64,000 nt of DNA, from contig NZ_JAGXJN010000002.1 in assembly GCF_019091455.1 (NCBI RefSeq), positions 186,001-250,000 of the forward strand, read 5' to 3'. The first letter of the stretch is position 1. The number at the start of each line of letters is the position of its first letter. Of the stretch, positions 44,476-52,997 are shown in pieces. The position numbers and the translations under genes were made by a program. The DNA is from Chitinophaga sp. GbtcB8. Its GTDB lineage: Bacteria > Bacteroidota > Bacteroidia > Chitinophagales > Chitinophagaceae. Under the pieces are notes generated by a model. That model was given only the letters and a program-made list of their open reading frames with translations, was not told the DNA's origin and did no database searches.

Positions 44476-44548
44476 TGATCCCGCTGGGACTCGAACCCAG
44501 GACCCATACATTAAAAGTGTATTGCTCTACCAACTGAGCTACGGAATC
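44476..44548 (-). tRNA. tRNA-Lys (anticodon TTT)
   Basis: A 73-base cloverleaf without encoded CCA. The 7-bp acceptor stem is GATTCCG / CGGGATC with one G-T pair. The D arm is GTAGCTCAGTTGGTAGAGC, the anticodon loop reads CTTTTAA with TTT at 34-36, and the T loop contains the invariant GGTTCGAGTCC. It is the likely integration site of the element whose integrase remnant lies to its left. Confidence 0.95.
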
Positions 44549-44624
44549 AGCTCTTTTTGTTATAAAGAGGGTGCAAAAATAGTTATATTTTTATTTGAAA
44601 CAAGAGGTGTGGAAAAAAAGTTTA

Positions 44625-47600
44625 CTACTTAAAATTCCTGCCTCCATAAAAAACCTTTGCTCCATCCACCTTGTTCTGCTCCGCTGAAGCGGGAAACGGC
44701 CTCCGTTCATCCGCATGGCCCGGCGGTTCTTCCGGCAATGCGCTGCTTAGCTCCCGCAGCAGCTCCGTTAAGTTATAACAATGTTTTACGATCACGTGGA
44801 TCACCTCTCCCTCACGCTGCAAGGTACCTTCCACCATCAAAAGGCGGGATTGCAGGATCTCTTTTCGGTACTTATCAAACAGCTTTTGAAACACTACCAG
44901 GTTAGCGCACCCCGTTTCATCCTCAATGGTAATAAAACAAATACCGCTGGCAGTACCGGGTCTTTGCCGCACCAGCACAAGGCCGGCTACTTTTACCGGC
45001 ATACCATCAGTAAGGGTGTTCAGTGCCTGTGCCGTCACAATATGCAGCTGCTGCAGCTTTTCCCGTACAAAACTTACGGGATGTGCTTTTAACGATAATG
45101 ACATAGCCGCATAATCCTGTATTACATGTTCAGATGCAGACATCTCCGGCAACGTGATCTGCGTTTCAGCAGCGCTTTCTGACGGTGTGCCGGCAAACAG
45201 CGCAATAGGCCGGTCGTGCAGGGCTGTTACTTCCCATAAGGCCCGGCGCCGGTCAAGGCCCAATGATCTGAAGGCATCTGCATCTGCCAGTTTTTCCAGG
45301 GTAGATTGCTGCACACCGGCATCACGTAATGCAGGAATAGTAGTATAGTGAGTAGTGCGCCCCGCAATAAGTGCCTGCACATCATCCTCCCGCATCCCTT
45401 TTACCTGGCGAAAGCCCAGGCGGAGCGCATGGGGCGGATCTGACCTTTTTTCGATCGTATTATCCCACATGGAATGGTTCACATCTACCGGCCGCACCTC
45501 CACGCCGTGGTTCTTTGCATCGATCACGATCTGGGCCGGCTGATAAAACCCCATGGGCATGCTGTTGAGCAAGGCGCAGGCAAAAACATCCGGATAAAAA
45601 CATTTGATCCAGGAAGATACATATACCAGCAGGGCAAAACTTACAGCATGGCTTTCAGGAAATCCATAACTGCCAAACCCTTCCAGCTGTTTGAAAATGC
45701 GATGGGCAAATTCTTCGGTATACTTGTTTTTAACCATGCCGCTAACCAGCTTTTCCCTGAACTTGCTCACCATGCCAGGCAGCTTAAAAGTGGCCATGCT
45801 GCGGCGAAGCTCATCTGCTTCAGCGGGTGTAAAACCTGCGGCATCAATAGCAATTTGCATGGCTTGTTCCTGGAACAGGGGCACGCCTAAGGTGCGTTGA
45901 AGGATATTTTTTAATGCTTCAGAAGGATATTCAACAGGTTCTAAACCGTTACGCCGGCGTAAGTAAGGATGCACCATATCGCCCTGGATAGGCCCTGGCC
46001 GCACAATGGCTACTTCTATTACCAGGTCATAAAAGCAGTCAGGCCTCAGCCGGGGTAACATGGCTTGCTGCGCACGGCTCTCTATCTGGAAAACGCCAAT
46101 GGTATCTGCACGGCAGATCATTTCATAAACGGCAGGATCATCCTGGGGAATAGTAGCCAGCGTATAGGGCTTCCCGTAATGCTCCTTCAACAGATCAAAA
46201 CCTTTACGGATGCAGGTGAGCATACCCAGTGCCAATACATCTATCTTCAGAAAGCCCAGGGCATCAATGTCGTCCTTATTCCATTCAATACAGGTACGGT
46301 CTTCCATACGCGCATTTAATATAGGGCACAGATCAGAAAGTTTATCCTGCGTAATTACAAACCCCCCGGTATGCTGGCCCAGCTGCCGTGGAAAACCCAT
46401 GAGCTGTCCGGTAAGCTGTAACACTTTCCGCAGCATCGGATCATTGGCATTCAATCCCTGTTCTGTAAGGCGATGCTCCTCAAACCATCCCTCCGTAAAA
46501 TCCCAGATGGAGCTTGAAAGCCGGTTGATGGTATCTACAGATAACCCCATTGCTTTTCCTACATCGCGGATAGCGCCTTTTTGCCGTTGCTGTGTTACCG
46601 TTGCTACAATGGCTGCCCGGTCGCGGCCATACTTTTTGTAAATGTATTGCATCACTTCCTCCCGTCGCTCATGCTCAAACTCCACATCAATATCAGGCGG
46701 CTCATTACGTGCAGATGAAATAAAACGCTCAAACAGCAGATCAAACTTTGAGGGGTCAACAGAAGTAATGCCCAGGCAGTAACAAACAGTGGAATTGGCG
46801 GCCGACCCGCGTCCCTGGCATAAAATATCCTGTTCCCTTGCGTAACGTACAATATCATACACGGTTAAAAAGTAGGGAGCATAATTTTTCCCCTCAATGA
46901 ACGTAAGCTCATAATCAATGGCCTTGCTTACCTTTTCCGGGATGTTGCCGCCAAACCGCTGCCGGGCGCCCTCCCAGGCAAGAACAGTAAGTTCCTGCTG
47001 CGGGGTGCGGCCATTGCTGGTCAGCTCTTCCGGGTATACATATTGCAGCATATCCAGTGAGAACTGGCAGGCGGCTGCAATTTCCTGCGTGCGGTGGATG
47101 GCATCGGGGTATTGCCGGAACAGCCGCTGCATTTCATCAATGGGTTTCAGGTACCGTTCTGCATTGGGATGCAGCCGGAAGCCGGCGTTATGAATAGTAC
47201 ATTTTTCACGGATGCAGGTTAGCACATCCTGCAGCTGGCGGCGCGCAGTTTGATGGTAATGCACATCGTTGGTGGCTACCAGTGGTATTTGTAATTGTCC
47301 GGAGAGTTCTGAAAGCCGGTACAGTTTTTTGGTATCATCGCCCTGGTAGGAGCGGGATGCGGCCAGGTACAGCTCATCGCCAAACGCTTCCCGGTATGCA
47401 TTCAGTGCCTGCCGGAAGGCTGGTTCAAAGCTGAAATTTGCGGTTAATGAATCAGGTGGTATAACAATGAACTTTATGCCTTTGGCATGTTTATATACAT
47501 CGGTTTTAAACAGCTCGCATTTGCCTTTCTCCGTTCTCAGGTTACCTTCCGTTAACAAAGCAGAAAGCCGGCTATAGGCTTCTTTATTGGTAGGATAAGC

Positions 47601-47825
47601 CAGCAGGCTGGGGCCATCCACCAGGTCAAGACGGCAGGCAGGGATGAGCTGTATATCCTTTCCCTGAGCAGCTACATGCGCGCGTACAATACCCGCAAGT
47701 GTGTTACGGTCTGTAATGGCGATCTTTTTATAACCATAGGCAAACGCCTGTTCTACCAGCTCTTCGGGATGAGAGGCGCCCCGCAGGAAACTAAAATTGG
47801 TGGTGACCTGTAATTCAGTGTACAT
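44625..47825 (-). CDS. dnaE2: Error-prone DNA polymerase III alpha subunit DnaE2
   Basis: A 1066-residue C-family polymerase of the ImuC/DnaE2 branch. The PHP domain opens the protein ('ELQVTTNFSFLRGASHPEELVEQAFAYG'), the palm aspartates lie in 'PPDIDVEFEHERREEVMQYIY', and a helix-hairpin-helix and OB-fold end the chain ('VKVAGLVLVRQRPGTASGICFITIEDETG'). It lacks the long C-terminal extension of replicative DnaE. It performs translesion synthesis and mutagenesis with ImuA and ImuB. The third gene of the leftward cassette, 16 bases after imuB. Confidence 0.95.
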   Translation of the reverse strand: MYTELQVTTNFSFLRGASHPEELVEQAFAYGYKKIAITDRNTLAGIVRAHVAAQGKDIQLIPACRLDLVDGPSLLAYPTNKEAYSRLSALLTEGNLRTEKGKCELFKTDVYKHAKGIKFIVIPPDSLTANFSFEPAFRQALNAYREAFGDELYLAASRSYQGDDTKKLYRLSELSGQLQIPLVATNDVHYHQTARRQLQDVLTCIREKCTIHNAGFRLHPNAERYLKPIDEMQRLFRQYPDAIHRTQEIAAACQFSLDMLQYVYPEELTSNGRTPQQELTVLAWEGARQRFGGNIPEKVSKAIDYELTFIEGKNYAPYFLTVYDIVRYAREQDILCQGRGSAANSTVCYCLGITSVDPSKFDLLFERFISSARNEPPDIDVEFEHERREEVMQYIYKKYGRDRAAIVATVTQQRQKGAIRDVGKAMGLSVDTINRLSSSIWDFTEGWFEEHRLTEQGLNANDPMLRKVLQLTGQLMGFPRQLGQHTGGFVITQDKLSDLCPILNARMEDRTCIEWNKDDIDALGFLKIDVLALGMLTCIRKGFDLLKEHYGKPYTLATIPQDDPAVYEMICRADTIGVFQIESRAQQAMLPRLRPDCFYDLVIEVAIVRPGPIQGDMVHPYLRRRNGLEPVEYPSEALKNILQRTLGVPLFQEQAMQIAIDAAGFTPAEADELRRSMATFKLPGMVSKFREKLVSGMVKNKYTEEFAHRIFKQLEGFGSYGFPESHAVSFALLVYVSSWIKCFYPDVFACALLNSMPMGFYQPAQIVIDAKNHGVEVRPVDVNHSMWDNTIEKRSDPPHALRLGFRQVKGMREDDVQALIAGRTTHYTTIPALRDAGVQQSTLEKLADADAFRSLGLDRRRALWEVTALHDRPIALFAGTPSESAAETQITLPEMSASEHVIQDYAAMSLSLKAHPVSFVREKLQQLHIVTAQALNTLTDGMPVKVAGLVLVRQRPGTASGICFITIEDETGCANLVVFQKLFDKYRKEILQSRLLMVEGTLQREGEVIHVIVKHCYNLTELLRELSSALPEEPPGHADERRPFPASAEQNKVDGAKVFYGGRNFK

Positions 47826-47841
47826 ACATCATTTCATTTTC

Positions 47842-49344
47842 TTACGCAAAAAAGCCATGGATGTACCAGCAATGCGGTTTATTCACATCATAATGCCCCG
47901 ACCTGAAAAGCCAGTAACGGCGGCCGTCCTGGTCTTCCACAGCATAATAATCCCGGTGCGGCCCTTCCTCCAGCCACCATTCGCGTTCAATACGTTCAGG
48001 ACCGTCTGCCTTTTTTATGTAGTGCAGCTTGCCTTTGTAAGTAAACAACATAGGCGGATAGTCAGGTATGGGGGCGCTAACCTCTACCGGCTCTGGTTCC
48101 CGTAACAGCTGCATGGGGCGGGGATGGTCCGTGCGCCAGGGTGTAGCTGGTTTTTCCAGCATAGAAGCGGTGGGGGTAATAGAGCGCTCCGGCCAGTAAT
48201 GCTGTACCGGCAAATAACGGCGAATGGAATGCGCGCCTGTTTTACCGGCCAGCCGGTCTGTCAGCTGCGCCAGCGTAATGCTTTCCAGGCCGCAACCGCC
48301 GGTCCACAATGTTTCCTGCTGGGGAGAAACGTCTTCCACATGGGGCGCTTCCAGTATAAAAAGCTCTATGCCTAAGGCCGGTTCAATAGTAGGTATCTTA
48401 TTTTCAAATAGTTTGAAAAGATGACGGGTATTGTGTGATGCGCGGTTAGTGCCAATTTCCACCTGTTCTATCTTACCATCCACCCGGTATGCTTTAAGAA
48501 CGGCGGTACGCAGTCCCTTGCCTTTTTGCTGCAGGCGGCTGCAAAGTGTTTCCAGCAATCGTTGCAGTGCAATTTCAATACCCGTTGCCGTTAGTATAGG
48601 TTCCAGGCAGGGCAGCCGTTCCTGGTAGGGAGGAATGGGTAACAGCGGATCAATAACTTCCTCTTCCCGGCCCAGGGCCTGATCCATACGGCCAAGCAGC
48701 GCCTGGCCAAAACGCCTGCGCAGCGCGGAACGCGGCATATTTATAAAACTGCAGACCTGGTACAGGCCCAGCTTTTGTAAACGTTCCAGCAGGTCAGGTT
48801 CCAGGCGCAAGGCAGCGGGGGGTAAGGGTAGCAGGGCAGTGGCCTGTTCTCCGCTTTTAATGATGCAGGTAACCCTTCCATACCGCGCTACGGCCCATGC
48901 AGTACCAATGGTATCTGCAATGGCTACACGTACATGATAACCAAAAGCTTTTAAGCGGGTAATGATCTCCTGTAGGTAAGGTTGTTCTCCTCCCCACAAG
49001 TGCGCGCAGCCGCTGGCATCCAGTATCAAACCATCGGGCAGGTCTGTAGCGGCAACAGGGGTATAACGTATACACCATTTGCAAAGCGCTTTCAATAATT
49101 GCTCCGCTAAACCGGGTTTGTCGTTAAATACCTGTAGCGCAGGAACAATGGCCCTGGCATCTGCCAGCACCATTCCAACAAAAATGCCCTGTGCCTGCGC
49201 AGCAGCGCTGGCTGCTGTTATCATCATGCGCCCGTGATCAGGCGCCGCCAGTATAAAAGGCTGATGCAGCAATTCAGGCTTGCGGATGATCAGCCAGTCT
49301 GTTATTAAATGACGGAACCATATGGCTACAAAACGTTTGGGCAT
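47842..49344 (-). CDS. imuB: ImuB, inactive Y-family polymerase homologue
   Basis: A 500-residue Y-family-like protein. In place of the catalytic acids of active polymerases it has 'AIWFRHLITDWL' at the first block and 'LILDASGCAHLWGGEQPYL' at the second, so the carboxylate triad is incomplete, as in ImuB. The little-finger region and a long C-terminal tail follow. In the mutasome it connects the sliding clamp, ImuA and the DnaE2 polymerase. It lies 1 base after imuA. Confidence 0.93.
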   Translation of the reverse strand: MPKRFVAIWFRHLITDWLIIRKPELLHQPFILAAPDHGRMMITAASAAAQAQGIFVGMVLADARAIVPALQVFNDKPGLAEQLLKALCKWCIRYTPVAATDLPDGLILDASGCAHLWGGEQPYLQEIITRLKAFGYHVRVAIADTIGTAWAVARYGRVTCIIKSGEQATALLPLPPAALRLEPDLLERLQKLGLYQVCSFINMPRSALRRRFGQALLGRMDQALGREEEVIDPLLPIPPYQERLPCLEPILTATGIEIALQRLLETLCSRLQQKGKGLRTAVLKAYRVDGKIEQVEIGTNRASHNTRHLFKLFENKIPTIEPALGIELFILEAPHVEDVSPQQETLWTGGCGLESITLAQLTDRLAGKTGAHSIRRYLPVQHYWPERSITPTASMLEKPATPWRTDHPRPMQLLREPEPVEVSAPIPDYPPMLFTYKGKLHYIKKADGPERIEREWWLEEGPHRDYYAVEDQDGRRYWLFRSGHYDVNKPHCWYIHGFFA

Positions 49345-49345
49345 A

Positions 49346-50077
49346 TTATCCTATTTTTCGTACATCCGCGGGCGGTTGTAATGCAATATTTTCAGTGATC
49401 ACGTTAAACCGGCCCTGTGCCCATTCCAGCGGCCATTCACCGGGTTTACCGTTGCGCACTTTTAAAAGTGTTATACGCCAGCGGGGAAAACCAATGCCGG
49501 GCATATTGTCACCGGGTTCGCTGTGCAGCGGCGTAACCCTCCACCGGGCCACACAGGCATTTGCATTCAGATCGCGTGGCTGGTGGCGTAGTATAAAACC
49601 GGTTACCCTGCTTTGTTCTACCGCCAGCTGCAGCCGCCTGGATGCGGTGAAGCTAATGTCCCTCATTTCGCCAACCACAGCTGCCAGCCCTTCACATTTC
49701 AACGCTTCTTCCATGGCCCATAACACATCCCGTTCGCGTTGCAGATCTACAAAAATGATCTGATCAGGTGTTACGCCAAATGCTGCCAATGCAGGCGGAA
49801 AAAGGGTGCGTGCAGCACTGATCCATATACAAACACGGCCCTGCTGCATCAGGGGCGCTAAGAGTCCGGCAATAAATCCGCCTGTAGCTGCTGCCTGTTC
49901 TGCAGCCTCGCTTAAAAATTCATGAACGGCACCTGTAGGAAAAACCGCGTTGGGAAATGCCGCCTCCACGGGCTCAAGGCCTGCGTGAACAGCTGCATTT
50001 AGTGTTGGTTTAAACCCCTGCAAAAGCAACAGCTCTTTTTGCAATTGACTAATGATCTCTTTTTTAGTGGCGGACAT
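49346..50077 (-). CDS. imuA: ImuA, RecA-like mutasome component
   Basis: A 243-residue protein of the ImuA group: 'FPTGAVHEFLSEAAEQAAATGGFIAGLLAPLMQQGRVCIWI' matches the RecA/SulA-like core (Walker-like region degenerate), and 'TPDQIIFVDLQRERDVLWAMEEALKCEGLAAVVGEM' the second half. It is the first gene of imuA-imuB-dnaE2, whose expression is SOS-controlled in characterised hosts. In many bacteria a lexA-like gene precedes it; here none is adjacent, but a perfect inverted repeat lies 86 bases before the start. Confidence 0.88.
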   Translation of the reverse strand: MSATKKEIISQLQKELLLLQGFKPTLNAAVHAGLEPVEAAFPNAVFPTGAVHEFLSEAAEQAAATGGFIAGLLAPLMQQGRVCIWISAARTLFPPALAAFGVTPDQIIFVDLQRERDVLWAMEEALKCEGLAAVVGEMRDISFTASRRLQLAVEQSRVTGFILRHQPRDLNANACVARWRVTPLHSEPGDNMPGIGFPRWRITLLKVRNGKPGEWPLEWAQGRFNVITENIALQPPADVRKIG

Positions 50078-50162
50078 GGCGGAAGATCTTATTTATTGAT
50101 CGTATGAATGTGTGGAGTAGAGTGATCCGCTGCCGCTTTTCCTATCGTCATCATGTTTCACC

Positions 50163-50194
50163 AATATTTTTAGCAATAATATGCTAAAAATATT
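50163..50194. promoter_or_regulatory. Inverted repeat upstream of imuA, candidate SOS-type operator
   Basis: AATATTTTTAGCA-ataata-TGCTAAAAATATT: perfect 13-bp arms with a 6-base spacer. It lies 86 bases before the imuA start and 132 bases beyond the HxlR gene's stop. No T-tract distinguishes it as a terminator of the HxlR gene, which ends at 50326, although that role is not excluded (the gene runs leftwards toward it). Confidence 0.5.
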
Positions 50195-50325
50195 AGCTAA
50201 GCAAGGCGCTTAACAATCCGGATATGGACATGATATTTATAAATCAATGATTATCAAATCGAAAGGGAAGATATTCACAGGAATGTTTTTTTACACGCTA
50301 AGCCCCCATTAACAAACTGCTTATT

Positions 50326-50676
50326 TTATTTCTCCGCTAATACCTCTTGCAGCCGCTCCCGGTAGCGGTCTCCCCATTCGCCCATTACTTTTATAACCGG
50401 CAGCAGGGTTGCTCCAAATTCGGTTAAAGTATATTCAACTTTGGGCGGCAGCTCTGAATAAACTTTCCGGGAAATAAGGCCCGCTGCAAACAGCTCATTC
50501 AGCTGCACCGCCAGTACTTTCCGGTTAGAGCCCGGTAATCTGCGCTGTAATGCGCCCGGCCGTTTAATACCCTGACCTATGTAATGAATAAGCCCCACTT
50601 TCCATTTGCCGTACAGCACCTCCCGGGCCAGGTACACACTGCAATCCAGCTTTATGGGATTTTTTCTTTTATACAT
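50326..50676 (-). CDS. HxlR-family transcriptional regulator
   Basis: A 116-residue regulator from the ATG at 50676; a longer upstream frame to 50922 overlaps the divergent reductase and is not credible. The core is 'LDCSVYLAREVLYGKWKVGLIHYIGQG', with the sensor-type cysteine, and 'LPGSNRKVLAVQLNELFAAGLISRKVYSELPPKVEYTLTEFG', the winged helix. It is divergent from the aldo/keto reductase gene at 50795, its likely target. Confidence 0.9.
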   Translation of the reverse strand: MYKRKNPIKLDCSVYLAREVLYGKWKVGLIHYIGQGIKRPGALQRRLPGSNRKVLAVQLNELFAAGLISRKVYSELPPKVEYTLTEFGATLLPVIKVMGEWGDRYRERLQEVLAEK

Positions 50677-50794
50677 GTACCAAAGATAACATATCCGCCA
50701 CGCCGGCCATGGGAATAAATTTATGGCTATTGAATCATTTATCCGTACTTGTTTACCAGGGTTTCCAGGCAGAATTTTGTATAAAAAATAAACG

Positions 50795-51823
50795 ATGCGA
50801 TATAGATTATTCGGAAGAGGAACAGGATTAAGAGTGAGCGGCATAGCCCTTGGCGGCGCTATGTTCGGCAACAGCGCGGGATATGGCGCGGAACCGGCTA
50901 CCGTGCGTGAGATGCTGGACACTTACTTAATGGCTGGCGGGAATCTCATAGACACATCCGACCAGTACCAGGGCGGCGGGTCAGAGCAGCTGATTGGTGA
51001 ATATATAACCGGCCGGCGTAATGAGCTGGTGCTGGTTACCAAATATACGTTTGCCCATTCCCGTTCCTCCACCATAGCCATGCTGGGCAACAGTCGCAAA
51101 GCTATGGTACAGGCCGTGGAAGGAAGCCTCAAACGCCTGCGTACAGACCGTATAGACCTTTACCTGGCGCATGCTGCAGATAATATTACGCCTGCGGAAG
51201 AGATCATGCGTGGCTTTGAAGACCTGACCCGTGCCGGCAAGATCATTTATGGAGGCTTTTCCAACTTTCCTGCATGGCGTATTGCTACCGCAGCAACGCT
51301 GGCTGACCTACGAAACTGGGCACCGCTTACCTGCGTACAGCTGGAATACAGTCTTATTAGCCGTGCCGCGGAACGGGAGCTATTACCCATGGCCCATGGT
51401 TTTGGCCTGGGCGTTTTAGGCTACTCCCCGCTGGGCGGCGGTGTGCTTACCGGTAAGTACCGGAAGGGGGAAACAGGCCGTGTTACACACTTTACCGGTA
51501 AAACACCGGATGTACGGCATGATACCATTCTTGATCAGCTGTTTGAAATAGCAACAGCAACCGGTGCTAATGCAGGGCAGGTGGCTATTGCATGGGCCGC
51601 AGCTAAAGGAGTTATCCCGGTAATTGGCCCGCGCACAGCAGCGCAGCTGGAAGATAACCTGGGCGCAGTACATGTACAGCTTACTGCTGAACAGATCAAC
51701 CAGCTGGATGAAGTAAGCGCAATTGCTTTAGGTTACCCGCATGAGCTGCTGGCAGCGCAGCAGGCAAGGCTGGCGGCCGGAGAGCCGGAAAGAGTGGAAC
51801 AACCGGGAAGGGTAGTGGTGTAA
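50795..51823 (+). CDS. Aldo/keto reductase
   Basis: A 342-residue NADPH-dependent reductase. The tetrad is visible: aspartate and tyrosine in 'NLIDTSDQYQGGGSEQLIG', lysine in 'LVTKYTFAHS' and histidine in 'DLYLAHAADNI'. The TIM barrel continues to 'GVIPVIGPRTAAQLEDNLGAV', the NADP-binding end. It reduces aldehydes or ketones in the cytoplasm. It is divergent from the HxlR regulator gene with 118 bases between starts; regulation by electrophile stress is likely but not shown. Confidence 0.92.
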   Translation: MRYRLFGRGTGLRVSGIALGGAMFGNSAGYGAEPATVREMLDTYLMAGGNLIDTSDQYQGGGSEQLIGEYITGRRNELVLVTKYTFAHSRSSTIAMLGNSRKAMVQAVEGSLKRLRTDRIDLYLAHAADNITPAEEIMRGFEDLTRAGKIIYGGFSNFPAWRIATAATLADLRNWAPLTCVQLEYSLISRAAERELLPMAHGFGLGVLGYSPLGGGVLTGKYRKGETGRVTHFTGKTPDVRHDTILDQLFEIATATGANAGQVAIAWAAAKGVIPVIGPRTAAQLEDNLGAVHVQLTAEQINQLDEVSAIALGYPHELLAAQQARLAAGEPERVEQPGRVVV

Positions 51824-51868
51824 ACAGCAACCGGAAAAGATTATATTTATACTTCATCACTGCTACAT

Positions 51869-52516
51869 ATGAAAATAATCCCATTGTTCTTCTGCTGCAT
51901 ATTATTAAATAGCCTTACAATAGCGCAAACCAATCCTGCCCTTGCAGATACCCTGGCAAAAATGGTGGTTATTGACCAGCAGGCAGCAGGCTTGCCGCCG
52001 AAAGGGCTAACCTTTGATTCCCCGGTGTGGCAGCATTTTAAAGACAGTGTATTTACTTCCCATCATAAAAGGCTGGAAAAAATGCTGGATAGTTATGGTT
52101 ATCCGGGTAGTGATATGGTAGGGGAGGAAGGGGCGCATCATTTCTGGTTATTGGTACAACACCTGGATAAATGGCCTGCATTTCAGCAACAGGTAATTAA
52201 GGCTATGGAGCAACAGGTGGCTGATAAAAAAGCATCCTCTAAAGACCTGGCTTACTTAACAGACCGTGTACGGCTGAATACCGGTGGTAAACAGGTGTAC
52301 GGTACACAGGTCACTTATAATACAGATAGCTGCCAGGCTATTCCTAAACCGCTGGAAGATCCGGCATCAGTGAACGAAAGGCGGAAAGCAGCAGGGCTGG
52401 AGCCGTTGGAAAACTATCTGAACATGATGAGTGAAAGCCATTTCCTGATGAATAAGGAAATGTATGAAAAGAAAGGTATTAAAGGGCCAAAGCTGTATGA
52501 GCAAAAAAATAAGTAA
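51869..52516 (+). CDS. Exported DUF6624-like protein
   Basis: A 215-residue protein with a signal peptide (MKIIPLFFCCILLNSLTIAQ). The mature part has 'LAKMVVIDQQAAGLPPKGLTFDSPVW', 'SYGYPGSDMVGEEGAHHFWLLVQHLDKWPAFQQQVI' and 'LAYLTDRVRLNTGGKQVYGTQV', the layout I associate with DUF6624 proteins of unknown function; the D-x-V-G-x-x-G-A-x-H stretch and the late G-x-x-Q-x-Y-G-T-Q are the conserved patches. It follows the aldo/keto reductase gene by 45 bases and ends in a terminator stem. Confidence 0.65.
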   Translation: MKIIPLFFCCILLNSLTIAQTNPALADTLAKMVVIDQQAAGLPPKGLTFDSPVWQHFKDSVFTSHHKRLEKMLDSYGYPGSDMVGEEGAHHFWLLVQHLDKWPAFQQQVIKAMEQQVADKKASSKDLAYLTDRVRLNTGGKQVYGTQVTYNTDSCQAIPKPLEDPASVNERRKAAGLEPLENYLNMMSESHFLMNKEMYEKKGIKGPKLYEQKNK

Positions 52517-52538
52517 TGATTGTATGATCATTACTTAT
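52509..52538 (+). terminator. Intrinsic terminator after the DUF6624-like gene
   Basis: A perfect 12-bp stem ATAAGTAATGAT / ATCATTACTTAT around a 6-base loop; it starts inside the last codons of the gene at 51869. The seven A before it give a U-tract on the minus strand, so the stop of the fragment at 52553 could also use it. Confidence 0.6.
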
Positions 52539-52552
52539 TATCGCTAAAGAAG

Positions 52553-52798
52553 TGTACTGCTATTTGAGCTTCACATGCACTACCTCTCCATCCTTCTCCA
52601 CTTCTACATACTTTTATAATACTCACGCTGGTAGTAATCAGTACCGCCACCATAGCTATTGTAGCCGGAACCAGTGTACCGGTCGTAATAGGCACCGGAG
52701 CTCCAGTTCAGCACGGCCTGCAGGTAATATTTGCCGGGTTTCATATCCGGGAACGTGAATTCGCCATCGCTATTGGTAATAGCTTCCAGGCGGCTCAA
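52553..52798 (-). pseudogene. Carboxypeptidase-regulatory-like fragment, frameshifted
   Basis: Read leftwards: S-R-L-E-A-I-T-N-S-D-G-E-F-T-F-P-D-M-K-P and G-K-Y-Y-L-Q-A-V-L-N-W-S-S-G-A-Y, a carboxypeptidase-regulatory-like beta-sandwich (CarboxypepD_reg type) entered without a start codon; the first part is missing. Near 52617 a run of four A appears to have lost one base: the original frame ends ..REYYKSM stop, while the next frame continues K-Y-V-E-V-E-K-D-G-E-V-V-H-V-K-L-K to a stop at 52553. It is a decayed lipoprotein or similar gene. Confidence 0.55.
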
Positions 52799-52829
52799 TT
52801 ACAATGGTGTTCTATAAAACCGCTACTGT

Positions 52830-52843
52830 CGAGAACGTTTACG
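52830..52843. promoter_or_regulatory. Candidate LacI-type operator upstream of lacI-family gene
   Basis: CGAGAACGTTTACG contains the CGAGAACGTT half-site shared with the sites at 54049 and 54061. It lies 155 bases before the regulator start, where it could support autoregulation. Confidence 0.45.
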
Positions 52844-52997
52844 TAATTTTTTATGCGGATGAATGAAATACCTGTTATATTAGAAGCACACTCAGGTCCG
52901 GTATATCCAGCCGGCATAATTATAAAGGAAGGGGGAATGCAAAAGCCTGCTGCGGCAGCGCTTATCACAACTATTATACACACCTGTAACTACGCTT

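Noticed and set aside
50677..50922. Upstream extension of the HxlR gene
   Set aside because: It overlaps the start of the divergent aldo/keto reductase; the product is not HxlR-like and the usual start is at 50676.
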